DNA from: Flagellimonas allohymeniacidonis
Lineage (GTDB): Bacteria > Bacteroidota > Bacteroidia > Flavobacteriales > Flavobacteriaceae
Assembly: GCF_004296335.1 (NCBI RefSeq)
Contig: NZ_SGIU01000002.1
Coordinates: forward strand, 199,882 to 263,881
Length of the DNA stretch: 64,000 nt
Direction: 5' to 3'
Shown here one piece after another: positions 53,075 through 61,082 of the stretch (position 1 is the first letter of the stretch; every line of letters begins with the position of its first letter). The notes beneath the pieces were generated by a model. That model searched no databases. It was not told where the DNA came from and saw only the letters and a program-made list of their open reading frames with translations. The translations under genes and the position numbers were made by a program.

Positions 53075-53181
53075 TTGTCATCTTCTCCTGAATAAGCAGG
53101 ATAGAATGTAGCACCTTCTTTATTTCTAAAGGGTTGCCAAGGTTTCAAAGGGTCTATTCCCTCCACCTTTCTTGATAACTT
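53075..53181 (-). promoter_or_regulatory. SAM-I (S-box) riboswitch upstream of metH
   Basis: The minus strand shows the S-box core in order: P1 strand GTTATC, AAGAAAGGTGGAGGGA, the GAAACC..GGCAACC kink-turn region, GGTGCTA, the CCTG / CAGG P4 hairpin, then GATGAC that closes P1. Downstream, TGACAA / TTGTCA (53059-53080) can pair and compete with P1, and a small GCCC / GGGC hairpin lies at 53012-53023, just before the ATG at 52997. With no T-run, control is probably at translation. High SAM should turn off metH and metF. Confidence 0.95.
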
Positions 53182-53227
53182 TCAATTTTTACATGAACTG
53201 ATTGCAAATTAAAGGCACATTCTTATT

Positions 53228-53251
53228 AAAAACAAACGGAAGTTTGTTTTT
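53228..53251 (-). terminator. Second, distal terminator of the cys operon
   Basis: A 10-bp stem AAAAACAAAC / GTTTGTTTTT with a 4-base loop. It lies just beyond the stronger hairpin at 53259-53285, giving a tandem pair between the cys genes and the riboswitch. Confidence 0.6.
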
Positions 53252-53258
53252 GGGCAAT

Positions 53259-53285
53259 AAAAAAACCTCCCAACTAGGGGAGGTT
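53259..53285 (-). terminator. Intrinsic terminator of the cys operon
   Basis: Perfect 8-bp stem AACCTCCC / GGGAGGTT (53264-53271 with 53278-53285); on the minus strand it is followed by a run of T. It lies 25 bases past the reductase stop. The 313-base gap 52998-53310 is thus filled by the riboswitch and two terminators. Confidence 0.9.
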
Positions 53286-53310
53286 CTTCCGCTTCAAATA
53301 ATTAAACTAT

Positions 53311-54372
53311 TTAAACAATACTTTGAACCACTTCTTTTTTTGCTTCCTTTTTGCTACCATCGAAACCTTCCACACCTCCGACCGTGGTATATTTCATCAC
53401 GAATCTTTTGTTGGGATTTATGATTTGATAGGCATATTGACACATCACTGCGGCTTCATGAAATCCTGACAAGATCAATTTCAATTTACCTTCATACGTA
53501 TTGACATCCCCAATGGCAAAAACCCCAGGAATATTGGTCTGATAGTCTTTACTGTTATTGACCTTGATGGCATTCTTCTCAATTTCCAGTCCCCAGTCTC
53601 CAATAGGGCCCAATTTAGGAGAAAGACCGAATAAGGGTACGAAATAGTCCGTCTCCAAATAGGTCTGACCTTTTTCTTCATCCTTATGCTTGATCACAAC
53701 GGCTTCCAGTGTCTCGCGACCATGGAGTTCCTTAACCTCGGCTTCCGTAAACAACTGAATCTTGCCCAACTTGGCCAACTCCGAAGCTTTTTCAACGGAA
53801 TCCAAAGCTCCTCGGAATTCATTTCTACGGTGTACCAAGGAAACCTCACTGGCAACATCGGCCAAAAATATGGCCCAATCCAAAGCAGAATCTCCTCCTC
53901 CGGCTATGACGACCTTTTTATCCCTAAAAATTTCAGGGTCTTTCACCATATATGTCACGCCTTTGTCTTCAAAATTCCCAATATTTGATATCAGTGGTTT
54001 CCGAGGCTCAAAAGAACCTAGTCCTCCTGCAATTACCAGAACCTTTGCATGGTGTCGAGTACCTTTGTTGGTGGTAACAATGAATGAACCATCTTCTTGT
54101 TTTACCATGGTATCAGCTCGTTCGCCCAAGGTGAAACCAGGTTCAAACGGTCTAATTTGTTCCATTAATCTATCCACCAAATCCCCTGCTAAAATTTCTG
54201 GGTAGGCCGGGATATCATATATAGGTTTTTTAGGATAAATCTCCGAGCATTGCCCTCCAGGTTGGGGCAGCGCATCTATGAGATGGCATTTCAATTTTAA
54301 CAATCCAGCCTCGAATACAGTGAAAAGTCCTGTTGGGCCAGCTCCTACGATCAGTATATCTGTTTTTATCAT
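53311..54372 (-). CDS. Ferredoxin--NADP(+) reductase, thioredoxin-reductase-like
   Basis: FAD/NAD(P) flavoprotein of 353 residues with the FAD motif GAGPTGL near 9, QPGGQCSEIYP near 40, the NADPH motif GGGDSALDWA near 160 and FAIGDVNTYEG near 290. It lacks the CxxC disulfide of thioredoxin reductase, which places it with the type 2 ferredoxin-NADP reductases. As last gene of the sulfite reductase operon it should reduce the ferredoxin that feeds the reductase. Confidence 0.9.
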   Translation of the reverse strand: MIKTDILIVGAGPTGLFTVFEAGLLKLKCHLIDALPQPGGQCSEIYPKKPIYDIPAYPEILAGDLVDRLMEQIRPFEPGFTLGERADTMVKQEDGSFIVTTNKGTRHHAKVLVIAGGLGSFEPRKPLISNIGNFEDKGVTYMVKDPEIFRDKKVVIAGGGDSALDWAIFLADVASEVSLVHRRNEFRGALDSVEKASELAKLGKIQLFTEAEVKELHGRETLEAVVIKHKDEEKGQTYLETDYFVPLFGLSPKLGPIGDWGLEIEKNAIKVNNSKDYQTNIPGVFAIGDVNTYEGKLKLILSGFHEAAVMCQYAYQIINPNKRFVMKYTTVGGVEGFDGSKKEAKKEVVQSIV

Positions 54373-54379
54373 TCTTTGC

Positions 54380-55144
54380 TTATTGTGCTACTTCAACTTT
54401 GTGATATCTTTTTTGAATGTCGCGAATTTTTTGACGGTGGCGTACCACTTCACCAATGATTATAATGGCAGGATTGGTCAACTGTTGCTCCTTTGCCTTG
54501 TTCTCAATGGAAGCAACAGTGCCAATTCCTATTTTTTCCCTTTCGGTGGTCCCATCTTGTATTATGGCGACAGGAACATCTTGTTTTCCCTCATTTTGGA
54601 AAAGCTTCATAATCTCGTGTAGTTTCGACATACCCATCAAGATTACTACAGTAGCACTTGATTTTGCGGCCAAAGACACATCTTTCGAAAGCTTATGTTC
54701 TTTTGTTGTGCCGGTAATCACCCAAAAACTTTCAGAGGCACCCCGTTTGGTAACAGGTATGTGCTGCATCGCAGGCACAGAGACAGATGAAGAAATACCG
54801 GGTACCATGGCTACCTCAACACCATGTTCTGAGGCATATTCCATTTCTTCCGCACCCCGTCCAAACACAAAGGGGTCTCCACCTTTTAATCGCACCACAT
54901 GTAATCCTTGAAATGCCCTTTGAACAATCAACTCATTGATTTGTTCTTGTTGATAGGCATAACATCCTTTTCGTTTTCCAACAAAAATTTGTTCCGCTTG
55001 AAGCGCATAGTCCAGCAAATCTTGATCTACCAAGGCGTCATACAAGACCACATCAGCATTCTGCAGGGCCTTGATTCCCTTAAGGGTAATCAGCTCAATA
55101 TCACCTGGGCCCGCTCCTACTATGGTTAGCTTTCCTCTATACAT
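54380..55144 (-). CDS. cobA: Uroporphyrinogen-III C-methyltransferase
   Basis: Makes precorrin-2 by double SAM methylation, the first step to sirohaem. The 254 residues start LTIVGAGPGDIELITLKG and contain VVRLKGGDPFVFGRG near 83 and VPGISSS near 113. It supplies the cofactor for the sulfite reductase whose stop it overlaps by 8 bases. The later dehydrogenase/chelatase is not in the window. Confidence 0.95.
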   Translation of the reverse strand: MYRGKLTIVGAGPGDIELITLKGIKALQNADVVLYDALVDQDLLDYALQAEQIFVGKRKGCYAYQQEQINELIVQRAFQGLHVVRLKGGDPFVFGRGAEEMEYASEHGVEVAMVPGISSSVSVPAMQHIPVTKRGASESFWVITGTTKEHKLSKDVSLAAKSSATVVILMGMSKLHEIMKLFQNEGKQDVPVAIIQDGTTEREKIGIGTVASIENKAKEQQLTNPAIIIIGEVVRHRQKIRDIQKRYHKVEVAQ

Positions 55145-57227
55145 GCTCCAATTCCAATTTTCTAAAGGCCTCTAAACCTTCCAAAACGTTTTTGGCATCT
55201 TCCAAATAACTTTGTGCAAATTCCTGTGAAGGTTTGTTCTTGTTCAGCTGTAAGGCCAACTTCTCGAATCCCCCGGCAAAATCAATTTTGTTGGTTTCCA
55301 CGTACAAGCGATCAAAATCTTTAATGATGCTTGCATGGGTATTGGTTTTAACCTTTTCAGCCGTCAACAAGGCTTTGGCAGAGTTAACAATGGATTGATA
55401 GGAATAGTAGATGCTCGCTGCCCACTTTTCGTTGAAAAGGGCTTCCTCTGCTTTTTCAATTTTCTCTTGACTTTCAAAAAAGAGCGTCGCAACTAGATCA
55501 ACAATAACTCCTGCGCATTCTCCTATTCCGATTTCCTTTTTATATTTTTCTTCGTTGCCCCAGTCGATAAAATCGTCCTGTGTAAGATTCTCAATGTCCG
55601 TTAAGGGTTTCAACAATTCATAGAAGTAGGGCTCACCTTTTTCCCAATAATATTCCTCAAAGGATACTCCGCTGCCATTGGAATCAAAGTCATCCAAAAT
55701 CAATCGTAGAGCTTGTGGACCTCTCTTGCTAGGTATTTTGACCACTTTGTCTGCAAAACGGCCTTTCCCATTTCCGAAGTTTCCACCTCCCAACAATACT
55801 TGTAGGGCAGGGGCCACTAATTTATCCTTGGTCCGAATGGACATGCCCTGAAAACCAATATTGGCCATATTATGTTGACCACAAGCGTTCATACAGCCAC
55901 TAATTTTGATAACTACGTCCGGATTATTGATGTACTGCGGATACTCCGCTTTGATAACTTTCTCGAGCTCCGCCGCGATGCCTGTGCTGCTGGCAATTCC
56001 CAAATTACAGGTATCGGTACCAGGACAGGCCGTAATGTCCAAAGCTTTGTTGTAGCCCACATCCGCAAAACCCATCTTCTTCAATTCAGTGAAGAAGTAA
56101 GGCACCAGGTCTTCCTTGACGAATGGAATCAAGATGTTTTGACGAAGTGAGAGGCGAATCTCTCCACCTGCATAATCTTGAACCAGTTTGGCCAGTTCCC
56201 GAGCCTTATCTGTATAAAAATCCCCAAGTAAAACCTTAATTCCGATGGCGACAAAACCTTTTTGTTTTTGAGGAACTAGGTTTGTTGATTTCCACTGTTC
56301 AAATTCCTTGTAGTCGTCAATGTTCACCGTTGGAATCTCGGTTTGGGCAACATTTACCTCTGGATAGCCCTCGTAATCTATCACATATCTTTTATGGGGA
56401 ATAGCTTTTTGTTCTTCTTGTAAAAGCTGTTTGAAACCCTCCAATCCAATATCTTTCAGTAAGAATTTCATACGCGCCTTGGCCCTGCTTTTGCGTTCTC
56501 CATAGCGATCAAAAACCCGAATCACGCCTTCCATAAGCGGAATTATCTCATCGGCACGTAAAAAATCGTAAAGTACATCGGCATGTCTTGGTTGGGATCC
56601 CAATCCTCCGCCCAACATAATCTTAAAGCCCCGTTCTCCATTTTTAATCTTCGCAATGAAGCCGAGATCATGCATATAGGAAAGACCCGTATCCTCATCG
56701 CTGGATGAAAAGGATACCTTAAATTTTCTTCCCATTTCTTGTCCGATCGGGTTTCGCAAAAAGTATTCGAAAATGGCCTGTGCGTATGGTGAAACGTCGA
56801 AAGGTTCATTTACATCTATCCCCGCAGTTTCACTGGCTGTCACATTACGCACGGTATTTCCGCAAGCTTCGCGTAAGGTCACCTTATCCCGTTCCAATTG
56901 GGCCCAGAGTTCAGGGGTGCGATCCAAATCGACATAATGAATTTGGATGTCTTGCCTTGTAGTGATATGAAGACGTCCTGTAGAAAATTCATCGGCCACA
57001 TCGGAAATTCGCAAAAGCTGATTTGAAGTCACCTTGCCATAGGGAAGCTTAATTCGAATCATTTGAACACCTGGTTGACGTTGTCCGTAAACCCCTCTGG
57101 CCAAACGAAGACTTCTAAACTTTTCCTCATCAATGTTCCCTCCTTTGAACTGGCGAATTTTCTGCTCCAATTCAATGATATCCTTTTCTACAACCGGATT
57201 CTCTATTTCTGTTCTAAAGCTCTTCAT
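55137..57227 (-). CDS. Sirohaem sulfite/nitrite reductase fused to a HEPN-like domain
   Basis: Residues 1 to about 555 are a ferredoxin-type sulfite or nitrite reductase: two half repeats, with the 4Fe-4S/sirohaem ligands C401-x5-C407 and C445-x3-C449 and the RQDIQIHYVD and LRQNILIP segments. Context (cysH, cysD, cysN, cobA) favours sulfite. Residues about 565-690 are all-helical with AEEALFNEKW, YYSYQSIVNSAKALL and a distal helix, a HEPN layout without the R-x4-6-H of RNase HEPNs. Relatives I recall in flavobacteria carry this fusion. The role of the helical domain is unknown. Confidence 0.92.
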   Translation of the reverse strand: MKSFRTEIENPVVEKDIIELEQKIRQFKGGNIDEEKFRSLRLARGVYGQRQPGVQMIRIKLPYGKVTSNQLLRISDVADEFSTGRLHITTRQDIQIHYVDLDRTPELWAQLERDKVTLREACGNTVRNVTASETAGIDVNEPFDVSPYAQAIFEYFLRNPIGQEMGRKFKVSFSSSDEDTGLSYMHDLGFIAKIKNGERGFKIMLGGGLGSQPRHADVLYDFLRADEIIPLMEGVIRVFDRYGERKSRAKARMKFLLKDIGLEGFKQLLQEEQKAIPHKRYVIDYEGYPEVNVAQTEIPTVNIDDYKEFEQWKSTNLVPQKQKGFVAIGIKVLLGDFYTDKARELAKLVQDYAGGEIRLSLRQNILIPFVKEDLVPYFFTELKKMGFADVGYNKALDITACPGTDTCNLGIASSTGIAAELEKVIKAEYPQYINNPDVVIKISGCMNACGQHNMANIGFQGMSIRTKDKLVAPALQVLLGGGNFGNGKGRFADKVVKIPSKRGPQALRLILDDFDSNGSGVSFEEYYWEKGEPYFYELLKPLTDIENLTQDDFIDWGNEEKYKKEIGIGECAGVIVDLVATLFFESQEKIEKAEEALFNEKWAASIYYSYQSIVNSAKALLTAEKVKTNTHASIIKDFDRLYVETNKIDFAGGFEKLALQLNKNKPSQEFAQSYLEDAKNVLEGLEAFRKLELEHV

Positions 57228-57239
57228 TTTCTACTTTTC

Positions 57240-57254
57240 CTATCTATTTAATAG
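57240..57254 (-). promoter_or_regulatory. Operator-like motif, site A, before the sulfite reductase gene
   Basis: Minus strand CTATTAAATAGATAG (CTAT-N7-ATAG core). It shares 16 of 21 aligned positions with each of the sites at 60475 and 60555. A weak AAGTTTTA lies 12 bases before it where a -7 element would be, suggesting an internal regulated promoter in the 72-base cysN-reductase gap. Confidence 0.6.
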
Positions 57255-57299
57255 ATTTTTAATAAAACTTCTTTACATCCTTTTTATACTCTCATACTA

Positions 57300-58547
57300 T
57301 TAATTGATGAAACCTACACCGGCGGTGGTGTTGGATTGAGAATCAATGAGAATGAAAGCACCATTGGACTTGTTATCCTCAAAGGAATCATAAAACAGGG
57401 GTTTACTTAGCTTAATCTGTACCTCTCCAATTTCGTTCAACTCCAATTTGTTTTGCGCATCTTTCTTTCCAGAAAAATCCGTAGAAATCAAACCTTCAAT
57501 CTGACCTACTTTGGAAAGTACCTGATTATTGTTGTGCTGTACAATGTACTTTGATCCTGAAACCAATTGCTTGGCATCCATCCAGCAAACTGTCGCTGTA
57601 ATATCTTTTTCAATTTTGGGCAACTCATCGCTCTTTACCATCATATCTCCTCTTGAAATATTGATATCATCTTCTAAAGTAATGGTCACCGAGCTGCCGG
57701 GATTGGCTTTGTCAAAAGTTTTATCGAAGAAATAAATATCCTTCACGTTTGACTGTGTCATGGACGGCAATACTGTAACGGCATCCCCCACGTTCAACGC
57801 TCCTCCATAAATTTTTCCAGCATATCCCCTGAAGTCATGAAAATCGTCTTGCTTTGGCCTAATTACCGATTGAATCGGGAATCGAAAAGCCCCGTTATCC
57901 CTTAGATCATAGGCATCCAACTCCTCCAAATGTCCTAAAATCGTATCTCCTTGATACCACGGCATGGCCGAAGATGTTTCTACAACATTATCTCCTTGTA
58001 AGGCACTTATGGGAATATAATGCACGTTTTGTTCGCTATATGTACTCTTGGAATTCAAGTTTTCAAAGCTTCTTTTGATATCTTGAAATACTTCCTGTGA
58101 ATACCCCACCAAATCCATTTTGTTCACAGCGACAATAACATCTTTCACCCGTAGCAAGTTATTGATGAAAAAATGGCGATAGGTTTGTTCAACCACTCCT
58201 TTTCGGGCGTCAATAAGAATAATTGCAGCCTGCGAAGTGGAAGCGCCAGTAACCATATTCCTCGTGTACTCGACATGGCCGGGAGTGTCTGCTATGACAT
58301 AGCTTGTGCTTGCTGTGGAAAAATAAATATGGGCCACATCAATGGTGATGCCTTGCTCCCGCTCGGCCACCAATCCATCGGTTGCGAGCGAAAAATCAAG
58401 GTAATCATACCCTCTCTGCTCACTACTTTTTTTGATGGCTTCCAGCTTGTCTTCGGTGAGTGATTTGGTGTCATACAGCAGCCTTCCTATCAAGGTACTT
58501 TTACCGTCGTCCACACTTCCTGCCGTTGCTATTTTAAGTACTTTCAT
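57300..58547 (-). CDS. cysN: Sulfate adenylyltransferase subunit 1 (GTPase)
   Basis: GTPase subunit of ATP sulfurylase, activating sulfate to APS with CysD. The 415 residues have AGSVDDGKSTLIGRL at 9-23, the EQGITIDVAH switch near 63, DTPGH near 90 and NKMD near 145, then two beta-barrel domains. It ends without an APS kinase domain, so no CysNC fusion. It lies 46 bases after cysD. Confidence 0.95.
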   Translation of the reverse strand: MKVLKIATAGSVDDGKSTLIGRLLYDTKSLTEDKLEAIKKSSEQRGYDYLDFSLATDGLVAEREQGITIDVAHIYFSTASTSYVIADTPGHVEYTRNMVTGASTSQAAIILIDARKGVVEQTYRHFFINNLLRVKDVIVAVNKMDLVGYSQEVFQDIKRSFENLNSKSTYSEQNVHYIPISALQGDNVVETSSAMPWYQGDTILGHLEELDAYDLRDNGAFRFPIQSVIRPKQDDFHDFRGYAGKIYGGALNVGDAVTVLPSMTQSNVKDIYFFDKTFDKANPGSSVTITLEDDINISRGDMMVKSDELPKIEKDITATVCWMDAKQLVSGSKYIVQHNNNQVLSKVGQIEGLISTDFSGKKDAQNKLELNEIGEVQIKLSKPLFYDSFEDNKSNGAFILIDSQSNTTAGVGFIN

Positions 58548-58593
58548 TTCTCTTGTTCTTACTTCTTTTGTTGACCGTTAAAGTATTGGCCTC

Positions 58594-59538
58594 TTAGAAA
58601 TATCCTTGTTGTTTTCTCTTTTCCATCGCAGCTTCTGACCGCTTATCGTCAATGCGTGCTCCTCTTTCCGATATTCTGGAGGACCGAATTTCGGCCACAA
58701 CTTTTTCAATAGTATCGGCATACGATTCAACTGCCGCCGTACAAGACATGTCTCCCACGGTTCTAAATCGAACCATTCGCTCCTCTACCAGCTCATCCTC
58801 AGCCCTGTACACTACATCGTCCTCGGCAGACCAAATAAGGCCATCTCTTAAAAAGGTGTTTCTTTTATGGGCAAAATAGATAGAGGGGATTTCTATTTGT
58901 TCTTGTTCGATATAACTCCAAACATCGAGTTCCGTCCAATTGCTGATTGGAAAAACACGAACGTTTTGTCCCAATTCGATTTTGCCATTCAACATATCGA
59001 ACAGTTCGGGTCTTTGGTTCTTCTCATCCCATTGACCAAAATCGTCCCTTACGGAAAAGATTCGTTCCTTGGCGCGGGCCTTTTCTTCATCCCGTCTTGC
59101 GCCTCCTATGCATGCATCAAATTTGAATTCCTCAATGGCATCGAGGAGTGTTGTGGTCTGAAGCGTATTTCGACTGGCATATTTGCCAGTTTCCTCAACA
59201 ACTTTTCCCTGGTCTATGGAGTCCTGTACATTTCGCACAATGAGTTCCACACCCAATTCCTCTACCAACCTGTCCCTGAATTCAATGGTTTCAGGAAAGT
59301 TGTGGCCTGTATCAATATGCATTAATGGAAAAGGAATCTTAGCAGGATAAAAGGCCTTTTGGGCCAATCGGACCAAGGTAATGGAGTCCTTCCCTCCCGA
59401 AAAAAGCAATACCGGTCTTTCAAATTGAGCGGCCACCTCCCGAAGAATGTAAATGGCTTCACTCTCCAAGGCATTGCTCTTCAAAATCGATGGATTCAAA
59501 GTATCTACTTCAGCTATTTCTGAAATCAATGTGCTCAC
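58594..59538 (-). CDS. cysD: Sulfate adenylyltransferase subunit 2
   Basis: Catalytic ATP-PPase subunit of ATP sulfurylase, 314 residues. The PP-loop VLLFSGGKDSITLVRLA lies near 45-60, HIDTGHNFPETIEFRD near 75 and GGARRDEEKARAKER near 145. The C-terminal RGARIDDKRSEAAMEKRKQQGYF end, quoted here only in part, is standard. It follows cysH by 27 bases. Confidence 0.95.
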   Translation of the reverse strand: MSTLISEIAEVDTLNPSILKSNALESEAIYILREVAAQFERPVLLFSGGKDSITLVRLAQKAFYPAKIPFPLMHIDTGHNFPETIEFRDRLVEELGVELIVRNVQDSIDQGKVVEETGKYASRNTLQTTTLLDAIEEFKFDACIGGARRDEEKARAKERIFSVRDDFGQWDEKNQRPELFDMLNGKIELGQNVRVFPISNWTELDVWSYIEQEQIEIPSIYFAHKRNTFLRDGLIWSAEDDVVYRAEDELVEERMVRFRTVGDMSCTAAVESYADTIEKVVAEIRSSRISERGARIDDKRSEAAMEKRKQQGYF

Positions 59539-59565
59539 AGTATTTGTTTTTTGAGTTTGGAAAGA

Positions 59566-60189
59566 TTAGGTATGTAATCCGCACTCCCGGTTCTCCAAAA
59601 CCTTGGTGGGATCAAAATATTTATGTTCGTTGGGCAGACCGTACTGTTTAAGATAAGCATCCAATTGGGCGTCGTTCCAGTAGTAGAAAGGACTTACTTT
59701 TAGAACCCCATCGGACCCAAGGCTAAAAATATCAAGTGAATCTCGAAGCGCTGTCTGTCCTTTTCTAAGGTTCGTGAACCACACATCAGGTCGGTGTTCT
59801 TTCATCGCCCTTCGGAAAGGTTCCAACTTTACTTGTTCGGTAAATTCTTTGTGCAAAGGGTCATCAATTTGAGGAATGCCCATTACTGCATCACGATGTG
59901 CCGCAGTCTGCTTTGGGACGTACAGTTTGATATTAAGTCCCAATCGTGAAATTAACTCCTCAGCATGTGTATAGGTATTTCGAGTATTATAACCCGTATC
60001 GCACCATATTATCGGAATCTCTGAATCCACTTGCGTGACAGCATGCAAAATATTGACCTCATAAGGTCTAAAATTTGTGGTAACAACCGGTTTGGAAGCT
60101 TGCTGAAGTGCCCAAGAGATTATTTCCTCGGGTGAAGCTTCTTTAAGTTGATTGTTCCAATCTTTTATTTGTTCCTCTGTAAATGCCAT
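59566..60189 (-). CDS. cysH: Phosphoadenylyl-sulfate reductase
   Basis: Reduces activated sulfate to sulfite. The 207 residues have IIWCDTGYNTRNTY near 60 and the C-terminal catalytic ECGLH with Cys203, only four residues from the end. The CC...CxxC Fe-S cysteines of APS reductases are absent, pointing to PAPS as substrate. No APS kinase is in the window, so PAPS must be made elsewhere. It sits 6 bases after the DUF2061 gene. Confidence 0.93.
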   Translation of the reverse strand: MAFTEEQIKDWNNQLKEASPEEIISWALQQASKPVVTTNFRPYEVNILHAVTQVDSEIPIIWCDTGYNTRNTYTHAEELISRLGLNIKLYVPKQTAAHRDAVMGIPQIDDPLHKEFTEQVKLEPFRRAMKEHRPDVWFTNLRKGQTALRDSLDIFSLGSDGVLKVSPFYYWNDAQLDAYLKQYGLPNEHKYFDPTKVLENRECGLHT

Positions 60190-60195
60190 ATTGAT

Positions 60196-60459
60196 CTATT
60201 TTCCCCAACTTATTGAATTCCAAATGCGTTCGTGAAAAAAGTAGAGCACCATTTTGGTCACCAATTCTACCAAGCCTATTGAAAAGGCAAGGGTCAAGGT
60301 GCCTGTGATAATCCAAGAAATTATAATGGTATCCAGCGTTCCAATAATCCGCCAGCTCACAGATTTTGCGATACTTCTTTTGGGTTTTTCTGAGCCTTTA
60401 TCTTTTGCGAAAGAGGCAGTTTCTCGTTTGCTATTGATTAGGAGTTGGTCTGCAATCAT
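60196..60459 (-). CDS. DUF2061 membrane protein
   Basis: An 87-residue protein with two hydrophobic segments (about 37-57 and 62-78) and the DUF2061 stretch SVSWRIIGTLDTIIISWIITG. In flavobacteria it heads this sulfate assimilation operon, so a role in sulfate or sulfite handling at the membrane is suspected but unproven. It is the first gene after the operator-rich gap. Confidence 0.88.
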   Translation of the reverse strand: MIADQLLINSKRETASFAKDKGSEKPKRSIAKSVSWRIIGTLDTIIISWIITGTLTLAFSIGLVELVTKMVLYFFHERIWNSISWGK

Positions 60460-60474
60460 AGTATTTCTTATTTC

Positions 60475-60489
60475 CTATCGATTTACTAG
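60475..60489 (-). promoter_or_regulatory. Operator-like motif, site B, at the cys promoter start site
   Basis: Minus strand CTAGTAAATCGATAG, inside a longer TTCCTA-N9-TAGGAA inverted repeat (60472-60492). It covers the expected start of transcription from the -7 element at 60496-60503, an ideal repressor position. Confidence 0.65.
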
Positions 60490-60495
60490 GAATAT

Positions 60496-60503
60496 CAAAA
60501 CTA
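60496..60503 (-). promoter_or_regulatory. cys operon promoter, -7 element
   Basis: TAGTTTTG on the minus strand is a full TAnnTTTG match, 36 bases before the DUF2061 ATG at 60459. No -33 TTG at the usual spacing. Confidence 0.65.
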
Positions 60504-60554
60504 GCATAATTTCTTAATACTAATCGTTAAAGTCAACACAAAATTACTTTTACC

Positions 60555-60569
60555 CTATAGTTTTAATAG
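60555..60569 (-). promoter_or_regulatory. Operator-like motif, site C
   Basis: Minus strand CTATTAAAACTATAG with TCGTTTTG (one off TAnnTTTG) 8 bases before it, the same geometry as site B. It may mark a second upstream promoter or a second repressor site. The 179-base gap 60460-60638 holds sites B and C and nothing else recognised. Confidence 0.55.
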
Positions 60570-60638
60570 ATTTTAAACAAAACGAACTAAAAATTGTGTG
60601 ATTTTCAATACAACTCTAAAAAAAATTGGATATCGCTG

Positions 60639-61049
60639 TTAGGAAATAAGGTCGGCCAAGGTATTATTTCGATAAACCTCCAAGGCACTATCCCGCACTT
60701 GAAGCATTAGCTTATGCACAGAACATTTGTTCTCATCGGGACAGTCGTCACATTTTTCATAAAAATTAAGACTTACACATGGTACCATGGCGATGGGGCC
60801 TTCCAATACCCTCATTACAGAAGTCATTTGAATTTCCTCTGGTTTCTTAATGAGATAGTATCCTCCTCCTTTACCCTTTTTAGAACCCAAAAATCCATTT
60901 CTTCTCAAGGTCAACAAAATGCTTTCCAAAAACTTTTGTGAAATGTTTTCATTTTTGGCTATTTCAGCAATTTGAACAGGCTCTTTACTATCAACAGATG
61001 CTAGATACGTCAAGGCTTTCAGACCATATTTTGTCTTCTTCGAGAGCAT
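60639..61049 (-). CDS. Rrf2-family transcriptional regulator with cysteine cluster
   Basis: A 136-residue winged-helix protein starting MLSKKTKYGLKALTYLA, with recognition region ISQKFLESILLTLRRNGFLGS and the GKGGGYYL wing. Cys91, Cys100, Cys103 and Cys109, plus His112, could hold an Fe-S cluster or zinc; spacing differs from IscR. Lying directly upstream of the cys genes, it is the probable regulator of sulfur assimilation and the reader of sites A, B and C, which is inference from position. Confidence 0.9.
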   Translation of the reverse strand: MLSKKTKYGLKALTYLASVDSKEPVQIAEIAKNENISQKFLESILLTLRRNGFLGSKKGKGGGYYLIKKPEEIQMTSVMRVLEGPIAMVPCVSLNFYEKCDDCPDENKCSVHKLMLQVRDSALEVYRNNTLADLIS

Positions 61050-61082
61050 CCCACGAAGATAGCGAATTTAAACAACTGAACA

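Noticed and set aside
52984..53166. A 60-codon minus-strand frame upstream of metH
   Set aside because: It lies inside the SAM-I riboswitch and overlaps the metH start; its apparent sequence is the aptamer read as protein.
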